64,000 nucleotides of DNA from Hoeflea_A sp040932035 (GTDB lineage: Bacteria; Pseudomonadota; Alphaproteobacteria; Rhizobiales; Rhizobiaceae), in assembly GCF_040932035.1 (NCBI RefSeq), contig NZ_JBFRBB010000002.1:1178001-1242000 (forward strand), read 5' to 3'. The notes below the pieces were generated by a model. It was not told the DNA's origin. It was given only the letters and a program-made list of their open reading frames with translations, and ran no database searches. The translations under genes and the position numbers were made by a program. Numbering within the stretch: position 1 is the first letter of the stretch; each line of letters opens with the position of its first letter. Shown piece after piece: positions 8,575-18,090 of the stretch.

Positions 8575-9858
8575 ATGACAAGCAGCGCATACAAAGACCA
8601 CCTCGGCCGCCCGTTGATCGCAGTGACCGGAATGGGCATCGTCACCTCGCTCGGACAGGGCAAGGAAGACAACTGGCAGGCCCTGACCGACGGCACGTCC
8701 GGAATCCATGCCATCAAGCGCTTTCCGACAGACGGCCTGTCGACCCGCATTTGCGGCACGGTCGACTTTATGGATGCGCCGAACGTGTCGAGCGAACTTT
8801 CCTTCGCGCTTGCAAATGCGGCGACCCGCGAAGCCATCGCTGAAGCAGCCATTGACGGGGACTTCAACGGACCGCTTTTTGTTGCCGCACCGCCCGTCGA
8901 GTGCGAATGGTCGGACCGCTTTTCTCTGGCCGACGAAGCCGGTTTTACCGGTGACCAGGAAAACGTCTATGACGGCTTCCTGGAAGTCATGCGCAAAAGA
9001 CGCCATGAGGAATTCACACGCTCGGCGCTTTTTGGCGGCGTGGCGGAACGCCTGGCCGACAACTTCGGAACCCGGGGTTTGCCGGTGACGCTCTCGACCG
9101 CATGCGCGTCGGGAGCGACCGCTATTCAACTTGGCGTCGATGCCATCCGCCAGGGCCGCACAGACCGCGCGTTGACCGTTGCGACGGATGGGTCCGTCAA
9201 TGCAGAGGCACTGATTCGCTTCTCGCTTCTGTCGGCACTGTCAACCCAGAATGATCCGCCGGAAAAGGCATCCAAACCCTTCACCAAGGATCGCGACGGA
9301 TTCGTTATCGCCGAAGGCGGCGCTGCATTGGTCCTGGAATCGCTGGAAAGTGCCCTCGCACGCGGCGCCAGGGTTCTCGGTATCCTCAAGGGTTACGGCG
9401 AAAAGGCGGACCATTTCCACCGCACGCGCTCGTCGCCTGATGGCGGACCGGCGATTGCCACCATCCAGGCGGCGCTCGATGATGCAGGCCTTGATGCGTC
9501 GGGCATCGGCTACATCAACGCCCATGGCACCTCGACGCCGGAAAACGACAAGATGGAGTATCTGTCACTTTCAACCGTTTTCGGCGACCACCTTGCGGGC
9601 ATTCCGGTTTCGTCCAACAAGTCGATGATTGGCCACACACTGACGGCAGCCGGAGCAGTCGAGGCTATTTTCTCGCTGTTGACCATCAGCACCGGCACCC
9701 TGCCGCCAACCATCAATTACGAAAATCCCGACCCCTCGATCGAGCTCGATGTCGTTCCAAATGTGAAGCGTAATCACAGCGTGACGTCGGTTTTGTCCAA
9801 CTCTTTCGGCTTCGGCGGTCAGAACGCATGCCTTGTCATGACGGCAGAACCGGCCTAA
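8575..9858 (+). CDS. fabF1XL: beta-ketoacyl-ACP synthase II of the C28 chain pathway
   Basis: This is the condensing enzyme that elongates acyl-AcpXL with malonyl units. The 427-residue KAS-II protein has the full Cys-His-His set: Cys177 in STACASG, His317 in NAHGTSTPEND and His354 in MIGHTLTAAG. A small insertion around residues 100-140 (VECEWSDRF and following) distinguishes it from housekeeping FabF. It follows the Cys-less paralogue by 21 bp, so the two are probably made together as a heterodimer. Confidence 0.93.
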   Translation: MTSSAYKDHLGRPLIAVTGMGIVTSLGQGKEDNWQALTDGTSGIHAIKRFPTDGLSTRICGTVDFMDAPNVSSELSFALANAATREAIAEAAIDGDFNGPLFVAAPPVECEWSDRFSLADEAGFTGDQENVYDGFLEVMRKRRHEEFTRSALFGGVAERLADNFGTRGLPVTLSTACASGATAIQLGVDAIRQGRTDRALTVATDGSVNAEALIRFSLLSALSTQNDPPEKASKPFTKDRDGFVIAEGGAALVLESLESALARGARVLGILKGYGEKADHFHRTRSSPDGGPAIATIQAALDDAGLDASGIGYINAHGTSTPENDKMEYLSLSTVFGDHLAGIPVSSNKSMIGHTLTAAGAVEAIFSLLTISTGTLPPTINYENPDPSIELDVVPNVKRNHSVTSVLSNSFGFGGQNACLVMTAEPA

Positions 9859-9915
9859 ACGGCTCTCATCACTAACGACACCTATCTCTGCGAACAGCAA
9901 GGACATCGCACGATC

Positions 9916-10944
9916 ATGCGCGCATTGCAGCTCATTGAAGACCGTAAGCTGGAGTTGGCGGATATTGCACCGCCCCCCGCCCCCTCAGCCGGAGAGGTGA
10001 CGCTGCGGGTAAAGGCAGTGGCATTGAACCATATCGATGTATGGGGCTGGCGCGGCATGGCCTTTGCAAAACGCAAACTGCCGCTGGTCATCGGCGCAGA
10101 AGCATCGGGTGAAGTCGAAGCCATAGGCCCCGGCGTTTCCAACGTACTGCCGGGCCAGCTGGTTTCGGTCTACGGTGCGCAAACCTGCGGGCTTTGCCGC
10201 CCGTGCCGCGAAGGCCGCGATAATCTTTGCGAACACGTCTCCGGGGTCCATGGCTTCCATCTTGACGGCTTTGCGCAGGAAAAGATCAACCTGCCTGCAA
10301 GGCTGCTGGTGCCTGCTCCTCCTGGCGTGGACGCAATTGGCGCTGCACTCGCTCCCGTCACGTTCGGAACCGTCGAGCACATGCTGTTCGACAATGCCCG
10401 GCTGGAACCCGGTGAAACGATCCTCGTTCAGGCGGGCGGATCGGGCATCGGAACTGCAGCCATTCAGCTTGCCAAGAAACACGGATGCACCGTCATTACG
10501 ACGGTCGGATCGAACGACAAGATAGAAAAAGCCAAGGCCCTCGGCGCGGATCATGTCATCAACTATCGCGAAGACCGGTTCGAGGGTGTCGTCAGGAAGC
10601 TGACGAAGAAGAAGGGTGTTGATGTCGTCTTCGAGCATGTCGGCGCCGACACGTGGGCCGGCTCCATGTTGTGCATGAAGCGTGGCGGCAGGCTGGTGAC
10701 TTGCGGATCAACCTCGGGCGTTTCAACGCAGATGAACCTCATGCAGCTCTTCCAGCAGCAACTGCGCCTGATCGGCTCCTTTGGCTGCCGCATGGAAAAT
10801 ATGGCTGACGCCATGCAGAAGATGGCACGCGGGTTGGTTCATCCGGTTATCGATACGCAGGTCGAGCTGGATGACATCGATACCGCGCTCAAGCGCATGG
10901 AAGGCCGCAAGGTCTTCGGGAAAATCATCCTGAATATGGGCTGA
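9916..10944 (+). CDS. adh2XL: zinc-type alcohol dehydrogenase / enoyl reductase-like protein of the C28 cluster
   Basis: The 342-residue MDR-superfamily protein has a GroES-like N-terminal domain. It includes a structural zinc Cys cluster (CGLCRPCREGRDNLC) and an NAD(P)-binding fold (VQAGGSGIGTAAIQLAKK). In rhizobia the gene at this position is called adh2XL, and it probably acts as the enoyl-ACP reductase or an oxidoreductase on the very-long chain. It lies 57 bp after fabF1XL and 5 bp before lpxXL. The exact reaction is not established by the sequence. Confidence 0.85.
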   Translation: MRALQLIEDRKLELADIAPPPAPSAGEVTLRVKAVALNHIDVWGWRGMAFAKRKLPLVIGAEASGEVEAIGPGVSNVLPGQLVSVYGAQTCGLCRPCREGRDNLCEHVSGVHGFHLDGFAQEKINLPARLLVPAPPGVDAIGAALAPVTFGTVEHMLFDNARLEPGETILVQAGGSGIGTAAIQLAKKHGCTVITTVGSNDKIEKAKALGADHVINYREDRFEGVVRKLTKKKGVDVVFEHVGADTWAGSMLCMKRGGRLVTCGSTSGVSTQMNLMQLFQQQLRLIGSFGCRMENMADAMQKMARGLVHPVIDTQVELDDIDTALKRMEGRKVFGKIILNMG

Positions 10945-10949
10945 CCCGC

Positions 10950-11879
10950 TTGAAGCTGTTCATAACGCGCATTGTTCTGAAACTGCGAAAGGCGAAGGAC
11001 TGGCTCATCGCCCAGTCGATCTTTGCCGTTCTGGCTCTGCTCAAGCTTGTGCCTGCGCGAAAAGCAATCCGCTTCACTGAAAAAATGGCCTACAGGATCG
11101 GACCGAAAACCGCCCGACATCGCCTGGTTCTACACAATCTCCAGCGTGCCTTTCCGGAAAAATCAGAAGAGGAACGCGAAAAGATCGCTCTCGACATGTG
11201 GGGCAATATGGCCAGTCTGATGGCCGAGTATATTTTTGTTGAAGAGCTGATCGACTACGACCTTGCAAACGGCGATGGCGGGATGATCGAGGTCGACGGT
11301 ATCGAACGCTTTCTCGATCTGCGTGACAATCCCCGCCCGTTTATCGTCTTTACCGCCCATACCGGCAATTTCGAGCTGCTGCCGATCGTCGCCGCGAAAT
11401 ACGGGTTGAATGTAACGGCGTTGTTCCGCCCGCCGAACAATCCCTATATCGCCAAGCGTCTTCTGTCGGCGCGGCGCACCCATATGGGTCACCTGGTTCC
11501 CTCTCAGGTGGGTGCGTCCTGGAGCCTTGCCGGTGTTCTGGAATCCGGCAAAGGTGTCGGCCTGCTGGTCGACCAGAAATTCGGCAAGGGCTCAAAGACG
11601 AAGTTCTTCGATATGGACGTCCAGACCAACCCCTTGCTGGTCAAACTTGCACGCAACTACGAATGCGAAGTCTATCCGGCACGCTCGGTCAGGCTGCCCA
11701 ACGGCCGCTTCCGCCTTGAAATCGAGCCGGCGGTCGAGCTTCCGCGCAATGGACGCGGGCATATTGATGTCGCAGCCACGGCGCAACTGCTCAACGACAA
11801 GGTTGAAAGCTGGGTGCGCGAATACCCCGGCCAGTGGCAGTGGTTCCACGACCGCTGGAACATCAAGCACACGCTTTGA
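10950..11879 (+). CDS. lpxXL: very-long-chain lipid A acyltransferase LpxXL
   Basis: LpxXL transfers the C28 hydroxyacyl group from AcpXL to lipid A at the cytoplasmic face of the inner membrane. The 309-residue protein has an N-terminal hydrophobic segment (SIFAVLALLKLVP) and the HX4E acyltransferase motif in AHTGNFELLP. It also has the downstream LLVDQKFGKG block of the LpxL/HtrB family. The start is TTG at 10950, 5 nt after the adh2XL stop, which indicates translational coupling. It is the last gene of the cluster. Confidence 0.93.
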   Translation: MKLFITRIVLKLRKAKDWLIAQSIFAVLALLKLVPARKAIRFTEKMAYRIGPKTARHRLVLHNLQRAFPEKSEEEREKIALDMWGNMASLMAEYIFVEELIDYDLANGDGGMIEVDGIERFLDLRDNPRPFIVFTAHTGNFELLPIVAAKYGLNVTALFRPPNNPYIAKRLLSARRTHMGHLVPSQVGASWSLAGVLESGKGVGLLVDQKFGKGSKTKFFDMDVQTNPLLVKLARNYECEVYPARSVRLPNGRFRLEIEPAVELPRNGRGHIDVAATAQLLNDKVESWVREYPGQWQWFHDRWNIKHTL

Positions 11880-12094
11880 GCACTGTTTGCGAATTACGAT
11901 CCGCGTATTCTTGTAACCTTCGCGCTGAACCTGATGTAGCTGTGGGGGGCCGGACGTCCCGTGCTTTCTATGTCATAGATGCCGTGAACCGCGTAACCAC
12001 CGCGGAAAAAGATCGCACGCGGCATCGGCGCGTTGTTGTATTTGCGCGATCGGTGATACCTGGAAAGCCGAATGAATATAGGGCGATGGCACAA

Positions 12095-13066
12095 TCAAAA
12101 TAATACAAAAAATGCTGCAAACAATACGACAAGTCCCGTGCAGGCCCCATGGAAAAGACCAACAGCAGCCTCGACATCTGCCGCATTGACCTCACGCTTC
12201 CCGGCGGCATTCAGCAACGGCTCGCGCACGGCAACGCCGCCATAGACCCGCTCACCGGCGAGCGCCAGACCGAGCGCGCCGGCCATGGCGCCCTCCGGCC
12301 ATCCGGCGTTGGGTGAACGGTGAAGCGCGGCATCCCGCAACACGACGTTGAATGCACGGGTGGCAGCCCGCCAACCGGTTTTGAATGTAGCCGCTATCAC
12401 AATCAGCAGGGCGGACAGACGCGACGCCGGCCAATTCGCAAGATCATCCAGATTCGCAGCCGCCCAGCCGAAGTGCAGATAGCGGGAATTCTTGTGAGCA
12501 ATCATGGAATCGGCCGTGTTGAGCATCTTGTAGGCAAATATCCCCGGTAGGCCGAAGAGCGCATACCAGAACGCCGGCGCGACGACCCCGTCGGAAAAGT
12601 TCTCAGCAAGGCTCTCGATCGCCGCCCGGCATATGCCCGCCTCATCGAGGCTCCCGGGATCACGACCGACAATCAGCGAAACAGCCTCCCTTCCGCCGGC
12701 AAGCCCACCCTCGCGCAGACCGGACGCGACATTTGTCACGTGATCGGCGAGGCTCTTCTGGGCAAGAAACACCGCAACAACGCCGACCTCCAGGAAGAAC
12801 CCGACAACCCCCAACACGGCAAACAGCCTGGCAAGCATCACCCCGGCCACGACAGCAAGGAACAGTAATAAAATTATGGAAATCAATCCATTACGCCGGC
12901 GAATTGAATCGCTGTTCGTCTCCTTGTTGCCTATCCTGTCCGCGGCGGAAATCGCTGCGCCGAAGATCACAACGGGATGCGATATCTTCTCCCATAGCCA
13001 GTCCGGATCACCGATGAACCGGTCGGCAAGAAGGGCTAACACCAATATTGCCAGATGCATCTCCAA
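12095..13066 (-). CDS. cobD: adenosylcobinamide-phosphate synthase CobD (CbiB)
   Basis: This integral membrane enzyme attaches the aminopropanol(-phosphate) arm to adenosylcobyrate. The 323-residue protein has several membrane segments. Family blocks include LLADRFIGDPDWLWE.HPV near the N-terminus, IESLAENFSDGVVAPAFWY and ADSMIAHKN. It begins 5 nt after the cobC stop and is the last gene of cobA-cobB-cobC-cobD. No terminator with a U-tract was found downstream; the 214 bp to lpxXL hold nothing recognisable. Confidence 0.95.
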   Translation of the reverse strand: MEMHLAILVLALLADRFIGDPDWLWEKISHPVVIFGAAISAADRIGNKETNSDSIRRRNGLISIILLLFLAVVAGVMLARLFAVLGVVGFFLEVGVVAVFLAQKSLADHVTNVASGLREGGLAGGREAVSLIVGRDPGSLDEAGICRAAIESLAENFSDGVVAPAFWYALFGLPGIFAYKMLNTADSMIAHKNSRYLHFGWAAANLDDLANWPASRLSALLIVIAATFKTGWRAATRAFNVVLRDAALHRSPNAGWPEGAMAGALGLALAGERVYGGVAVREPLLNAAGKREVNAADVEAAVGLFHGACTGLVVLFAAFFVLF

Positions 13067-13071
13067 CCGGC

Positions 13072-14100
13072 TTACCTCAGTGACGGCATGATTTCGGCAA
13101 GCGCGTTGCTCAAACGCCTGTCGCCGTTTTCATCCGCGCAAAGCCCAATGCGCAGCCAGCGCGGTTCGTAGCCGAATTTGCGGGTCAGTATGTGCCGCTC
13201 ACACAATTGCCGATGCAACTGTATGGCCCGATCATCCTCGACCAGCGCGAAGAGCTGCGTTCCGCCGGTGATCGACAGTCCCGCCTCAGACAGTACGCTA
13301 CCCAACGCCGACCGGCGCTGAACGATCTGCTCCTTGGTACGGCCGCAAAGGCGCCCGTTTGTTAAAATCGCATGTGCGAGTGCCAGCGCCGGGCCGGAGA
13401 CGGCCCACGGTCCCTGCCCTTCACGCATCTTCCGGATTATTGCCGGTGCGGCGAGGACAAATCCGAGCCGCAACCCCGCAAGGCCGAAGAACTTGCCGAA
13501 GGAGCGAAAGACTACGAGATTGCCGATTTCTCCGGCAAGACCGGCTACGCTCTCCTCCGGATGAAGATCGGCAAAGGCCTCATCCACGACAAGATACGCA
13601 TCCCGGTCCGCAAGCCGCTCTGCGAGTGCGGCTATCGCCTCGCGCGGCACAATGCGGCCGTCCGGATTGTTTGGATTGATCAGTATGACCAGCCGGTGAT
13701 CTCCTGAAATTTCATCCACATCGGAAATCAGATCGACCGATCGTCCCGCCATTTGAAAGCGCGACCGGTATTCTTCATACGTTGGTCCGAATATGGCGAC
13801 ATTGCCACCGAATATCCCCGGCAAAAGCTGTATGACACTCTGCGTTCCGGCGACCGCAAGCGGCCGAACACCCGATGCCGTTCCGTAGCAGTCCGCGGCC
13901 GCTTTGCTTGCCCGTTCGAACAGGTCTTCGTCCGGCAGGCGGGCCCATACGGTTCGATCGATATTCGGCAACGGTACCGGATTGGGATTTATGCCCGTCG
14001 AAAGATCGAGCCACTCACCGGGCTCTCCGCCAAACTCGGCACAGGCCTTCGCGAGTGCTCCGCCATGTTCGACTTGCGTATTTATCACCGCGTCGTTCAT
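13072..14100 (-). CDS. cobC: threonine-phosphate decarboxylase-like aminotransferase CobC
   Basis: CobC is a PLP enzyme that makes the aminopropanol-phosphate side chain donor by decarboxylating L-threonine phosphate. The 342-residue fold-type I protein has the HGG start (EHGGALAKA) and the PLP lysine in SFGKFFGLAGLRLGF. The substrate loop ILINPNNPDGRIV is also present. It overlaps cobB by 4 bp (ATGA) and precedes cobD by 5 bp. Confidence 0.93.
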   Translation of the reverse strand: MNDAVINTQVEHGGALAKACAEFGGEPGEWLDLSTGINPNPVPLPNIDRTVWARLPDEDLFERASKAAADCYGTASGVRPLAVAGTQSVIQLLPGIFGGNVAIFGPTYEEYRSRFQMAGRSVDLISDVDEISGDHRLVILINPNNPDGRIVPREAIAALAERLADRDAYLVVDEAFADLHPEESVAGLAGEIGNLVVFRSFGKFFGLAGLRLGFVLAAPAIIRKMREGQGPWAVSGPALALAHAILTNGRLCGRTKEQIVQRRSALGSVLSEAGLSITGGTQLFALVEDDRAIQLHRQLCERHILTRKFGYEPRWLRIGLCADENGDRRLSNALAEIMPSLR

Positions 14101-15401
14101 GCACCCTCTGCCATGTCGATAATATGCATGAATGATCCGCCGACGGATCCGCGTTGAAGACCTGCCCCGCCAAGGTCATTGCCTATGGCGTCCGTCACCT
14201 CGAACAAACGGTCTGCCTTTCCTTCTTCGACAATTGAAGCGTAGTGGAATTCGTGCGCCGTCATGGGCCGGCTCCAGAAAAACGCGTTTGCGGCACGCAC
14301 CCGCCGATATCCGAGATGCAGTTTTCGTTCGGCAAAGCTTGTCCCGTGCGGCAGCAGGCCAAGCATGGGGTGGCTCTTTCCATCCTTGTCGGTCAATGCG
14401 TTACCCAGCACCATGTAACCGCCGCACTCGCCGTAGATCCAAACCTTGCGATCCGCGGCCTCGTTCATGGCGGAGCGGAACTTTGCCGCCTGAGAAAGCA
14501 CTTCGGCATGAAGCTCCGGATAGCCTCCCGGTAGGTAGACCGCATCGCAGTCCTTTGCCGGCCCCTCATCAGCAAGCGGCGAAAAAAATGAAATTTCCGC
14601 GCCGCGCCTGCGCCAGCCGAGCAGCATATGCTCATAGCAGAACGAAAACGCCAGATCGCGGGCGACACAGATACGCTGACCCGGCGGCGGAAGGCGTTCG
14701 ATATTCGATACGGTATCGGCTGCGCCGAGCAGGCCTGAGGCGTCGACAATCCTGTCGAGATCGCATCCCTGTTCGACCTGCTCGGCCGCGCGCGATATGA
14801 ATGCCTCCAGGCTTTGATGCTCCTCCGCCTGCACGAGACCGAGATGGCGCTCCGGAAGGACGAGATTTTCATCACGGCGGATCACGCCAAACACATCCAT
14901 GCCGATACCATCCAGCGCATCGCGCAGCATGGCTTCATGCCTTGCGCTGCCGACATTGTTCAAGACGACGCCGGCAATCATCACGTTGGGATTGTAGTGG
15001 CTGAAGCCGCGTACAAGGGCTGCGACGGAATGGGACATCTTTGCGCAGTTGACGACAAAGACGACCGGCAGCTTCAACAGGTCCGCAATATCGGCAGCCG
15101 CTCCCGTTCCATCCGCGGCGGCATCGAAAAGACCCATCATGGCTTCAACCACCAGGAGCCGCCCTCCGCCGCCGGCAAGCCCCGCATTGGCGAGCAGAAG
15201 CTCGCGGCGCATGCCCCACGGATCGAAATTGAGACAGGCTTTCGCGCTTGCCGCCGTGTGAAATGCCGGATCGATGTAATCCGGGCCGGCCTTGCCGGGC
15301 GCAAGATCAATCCCGCGTTTGCTGAGCGCACGCAGGAGCCCCAGGGTGACGGTTGTCTTGCCCGATCCTGACATTGGCGATGCGATCAGCAATCCGCTCA
15401 T
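14097..15401 (-). CDS. cobB: cobyrinate / hydrogenobyrinate a,c-diamide synthase
   Basis: This enzyme amidates the a and c side chains of the corrin ring with glutamine and ATP. The 434-residue protein has an N-terminal dethiobiotin-synthetase-like P-loop (SPMSGSGKTTVTLG). The C-terminal class I glutamine amidotransferase has its nucleophile in YGECGGYMVLG. It overlaps cobA and cobC by 4 bp each. The sequence alone does not tell whether the ring already carries cobalt. Confidence 0.95.
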   Translation of the reverse strand: MSGLLIASPMSGSGKTTVTLGLLRALSKRGIDLAPGKAGPDYIDPAFHTAASAKACLNFDPWGMRRELLLANAGLAGGGGRLLVVEAMMGLFDAAADGTGAAADIADLLKLPVVFVVNCAKMSHSVAALVRGFSHYNPNVMIAGVVLNNVGSARHEAMLRDALDGIGMDVFGVIRRDENLVLPERHLGLVQAEEHQSLEAFISRAAEQVEQGCDLDRIVDASGLLGAADTVSNIERLPPPGQRICVARDLAFSFCYEHMLLGWRRRGAEISFFSPLADEGPAKDCDAVYLPGGYPELHAEVLSQAAKFRSAMNEAADRKVWIYGECGGYMVLGNALTDKDGKSHPMLGLLPHGTSFAERKLHLGYRRVRAANAFFWSRPMTAHEFHYASIVEEGKADRLFEVTDAIGNDLGGAGLQRGSVGGSFMHIIDMAEGA

Positions 15402-16213
15402 TCTGCAACGTCCCTCAGAGGATTGATCTCATTTGTATTCAGCCAGTCGAGTGTGCGTCTCAGCGATACGACTTCGCCGACAACGACGATCGCCGGTGGC
15501 GACAGTCCGGCGACGACCAGGTCCCGTTCGGCCCATTCCAGCGTCGTTTCAAGAACCTGCTGTTGCTCGGTCGTGGCATTGCACACGACCGCCATGGGTT
15601 CGTCCGGCTTTCTGCCGGCATCTATGAGTTGTTCTGTTATTAAAGCTATATGTTTCATTGCCATGTACATGACAATGACCGGTGAACCGTTCGCAACGCT
15701 GTGCCAATCAATTCTGTCAGGAACGATACCGTTCGAATCGTGACCGGTCAGGAATGTGACACTGTGATTGACCTCACGGTGCGTTACAGGAATTCCGGCA
15801 TAGGCGAGCCCGCCAATACCCGCAGTTATTCCAGGCACCACGCGAAAGGGGACATTGTGCTCTGTGAGCGTCAGTGCTTCTTCACCGCCGCGTCCGAAAA
15901 CGAAGGGGTCTCCGCCTTTCAGCCGCAGAACTCTTTTGCCGTCCCTTGCCAGATCGACCAGCCTGAGCGAAATATCGCGCTGTTTCGCGGAAGGTTTGCC
16001 GCCCCGTTTTCCGGCATATTCCAGCACCGCGTCTGATCTGGCCAGTTTCAGGCAACCCGCGTTGACCAGCGCGTCATAAACAATCACATCCGCCTGACGG
16101 ATGGCGTTGGCAGCATGAAGCGTCAAAAGGCCCGGATCGCCCGGTCCCGCGCCCACCAGCCAGACGGTTCCCGGTTCCATGTCGGCCAGCCCGTCGAAAA
16201 GCGCATCAGCCAT
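15398..16213 (-). CDS. cobA: uroporphyrinogen-III C-methyltransferase
   Basis: CobA methylates uroporphyrinogen III at C2 and C7 to give precorrin-2. The 271-residue protein is the SUMT domain only (no CysG fusion). It has the SAM loop VGAGPGDPGLLTL, the RLKGGDPFVFGRGGEE block and VVPGITAGIG. It is the first gene of cobA-B-C-D and faces cbiD divergently, with ~49 bp between the chosen starts. Confidence 0.95.
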   Translation of the reverse strand: MADALFDGLADMEPGTVWLVGAGPGDPGLLTLHAANAIRQADVIVYDALVNAGCLKLARSDAVLEYAGKRGGKPSAKQRDISLRLVDLARDGKRVLRLKGGDPFVFGRGGEEALTLTEHNVPFRVVPGITAGIGGLAYAGIPVTHREVNHSVTFLTGHDSNGIVPDRIDWHSVANGSPVIVMYMAMKHIALITEQLIDAGRKPDEPMAVVCNATTEQQQVLETTLEWAERDLVVAGLSPPAIVVVGEVVSLRRTLDWLNTNEINPLRDVAE

Positions 16214-16262
16214 GCCGCAACTCCACCTTCCGCTCGAACCGTCCCTCGCCTATAACCGCAGG

Positions 16263-17366
16263 ATGAATGAGACGCGCACCGAAACCAAGCCGGAACCCGC
16301 TCCCCTGCGCAGGGGCTGGACGACCGGCGCCTGTGCCACCGCTGCGACGAGGGCAGCGCTCACCGCGCTGATCACCGGCGAGTTCCCGGATCCGGTGACA
16401 ATCACGCTTCCCAAGGGTCAGCAACCGGCCTTTCCGCTGGCGTTCGAGACGCTCGGGGACGGTTATGCTTCTGCAGGTATCGTCAAGGATGCCGGTGACG
16501 ATCCGGATGTCACCCACGGTGCCACTGTCATTTCCACAGTCAGACCCCTGCCACCCGGCTCCGGCGTGCATTTTTCCGCCGGCAGTGGCGTTGGAACCGT
16601 CACGCTCGCCGGCCTTCCCGTCGGCGTGGGTGAACCAGCCATCAATCCCGTGCCGCGCTCCATGATGCAGGACGTCGTCACGGAAATCTGTGCAGAGTTC
16701 GAACTGCCAGCCGATATCGAAATCACCATTTCCGTGCCGGGCGGCGAAGATCTTGCCGCCAAAACCTGGAACCCGCGGCTTGGCATTGTCGGCGGGCTTT
16801 CCATCCTCGGCACCACCGGAATTGTACAGCCCTTCTCTTGTGCCGCTTGGATCCACTCGATCCACCGCGGCATCGATGTGGCGCGCGCGGCAGGGCTTAC
16901 CCATGTCATGGGAGCGACCGGATCGACGTCCGAGGCAGCCGCCCAGGCAATCTACAATCTTCCCGAGATTGCCCTTCTCGACATGGGTGATTTTGCCGGC
17001 GGGCTTTTGAAATATCTGCGCAGGCATCCGGTCGAAAAACTGACGATAGCCGGTGGCTTCGCCAAGCTCGCCAAGCTGGCGCAGGGCGCAATGGATCTTC
17101 ATTCGAGCCGCAGTCAGGTCGACATGGAGTTCCTCGCCGGACTGGTGCCGCCGGAACAGATGAACAAGCCTCTGGAACAACGGATTCTGGCGGCGAACAC
17201 GGCACTTGAAGTTCTTGAAATAACTGCTGAAAACGACATTTCCCTCGCGCCGGCCATTGCAAAAAAGGCCTGCGAAACGGCCGTCGATACGCTGCGTGGC
17301 GCTGATGTCTCCATCGATATCATCGTGACCGATCGGAAAGGAAATATCCTTGCCCGGCACCCCTAG
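16263..17366 (+). CDS. cbiD: cobalt-precorrin-5B C1-methyltransferase CbiD
   Basis: CbiD performs C1 methylation in the cobalt-early corrin route, replacing the CobF step of the classical aerobic route. The protein (~367 aa from this start) has the family signature RRGWTTGACATAATRAAL. It also has VVSTVRPLP-like, GVGTVTLAGLPVGVGEPAINPVPR and GATGSTSEAA blocks. A longer start at 16179 would overlap the divergent cobA, so I use the ATG at 16263. It is followed by cobK with a 17-bp overlap. Confidence 0.9.
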   Translation: MNETRTETKPEPAPLRRGWTTGACATAATRAALTALITGEFPDPVTITLPKGQQPAFPLAFETLGDGYASAGIVKDAGDDPDVTHGATVISTVRPLPPGSGVHFSAGSGVGTVTLAGLPVGVGEPAINPVPRSMMQDVVTEICAEFELPADIEITISVPGGEDLAAKTWNPRLGIVGGLSILGTTGIVQPFSCAAWIHSIHRGIDVARAAGLTHVMGATGSTSEAAAQAIYNLPEIALLDMGDFAGGLLKYLRRHPVEKLTIAGGFAKLAKLAQGAMDLHSSRSQVDMEFLAGLVPPEQMNKPLEQRILAANTALEVLEITAENDISLAPAIAKKACETAVDTLRGADVSIDIIVTDRKGNILARHP

Positions 17367-18090
17367 ATCCTTGCTCATACTCGGCGGCACGAGGGAGGCC
17401 GCGGAGCTGGCGGAACGTCTTTCCGCACATGACAAAATCCGCATCGTGACGTCACTTGCCGGCCGCACACGCGATCCCGAATTGCCCGCCAGCGAAACCC
17501 GCATTGGCGGCTTCGGCGGCCCTGACGGCCTGGCTGCATATCTGCGCGATGAAGGCTTCGATCTGATTGTCGACGCGACGCATCCATTTGCCGAAACAAT
17601 ATCGGCGAATGCAGCCGCCGCAGCCGAACTTGCCGATGTTCCATTGCTTCGACTGCAACGTCCCGCGTGGAATCCGGAAACCGGTGACGATTGGCAAAGC
17701 GTTGCCTCGCTGGATGAGGCCTGTAGAGCAATCCCGCAATCGGCCCGCGTCTTTCTGGCTCTCGGGCGGCAATATATCGATGCATTTGCCGAGCGCGAAG
17801 ACGTCTTTTTTGTCGTGCGCATGGTGGATCTTCCACAGACACCGCTGCCGTTTGCTTCATTCGAGCTTGTCATCGGCAAACCGCTCGACAGCCCTGATCG
17901 TGAGGCGGCGCTCCTGCGCTTCCACGCAATCACCCGTATTGTCTGCCGAAATTCAGGCGGCGACGGTTCATACGCAAAAATTGTGGCGGCGCGCGATCTG
18001 TCCATTCCGGTCATCATGATCGAGCGGCCCGCAATAACGGCAGACCGTTCCTTTTCGACCGTCAATGACCTGCTCGCAGCGATCACCTAA
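17350..18090 (+). CDS. cobK: precorrin-6A / cobalt-precorrin-6A reductase
   Basis: CobK reduces the macrocycle with NADPH after C1 methylation. The 246-residue protein starts with the Rossmann-like LLILGGTREAAELAERL block. It also has VDATHPFAETISANA and the C-terminal GGDGSYAKIVAARDLSIPVIMIERP in pieces typical of CobK/CbiJ. The start is TTG at 17350 inside the end of cbiD, implying translational coupling. Its stop overlaps the stop of the convergent cobM by 2-3 bases. Confidence 0.92.
   Translation: MPGTPRSLLILGGTREAAELAERLSAHDKIRIVTSLAGRTRDPELPASETRIGGFGGPDGLAAYLRDEGFDLIVDATHPFAETISANAAAAAELADVPLLRLQRPAWNPETGDDWQSVASLDEACRAIPQSARVFLALGRQYIDAFAEREDVFFVVRMVDLPQTPLPFASFELVIGKPLDSPDREAALLRFHAITRIVCRNSGGDGSYAKIVAARDLSIPVIMIERPAITADRSFSTVNDLLAAIT

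Noticed and set aside
16206..18086. Long minus-strand open frame of 626 codons opposite cbiD and cobK
   Set aside because: It is antisense to two genes with strong family matches, has no recognisable domain, and has the low-complexity composition expected of a shadow frame in GC-rich DNA.
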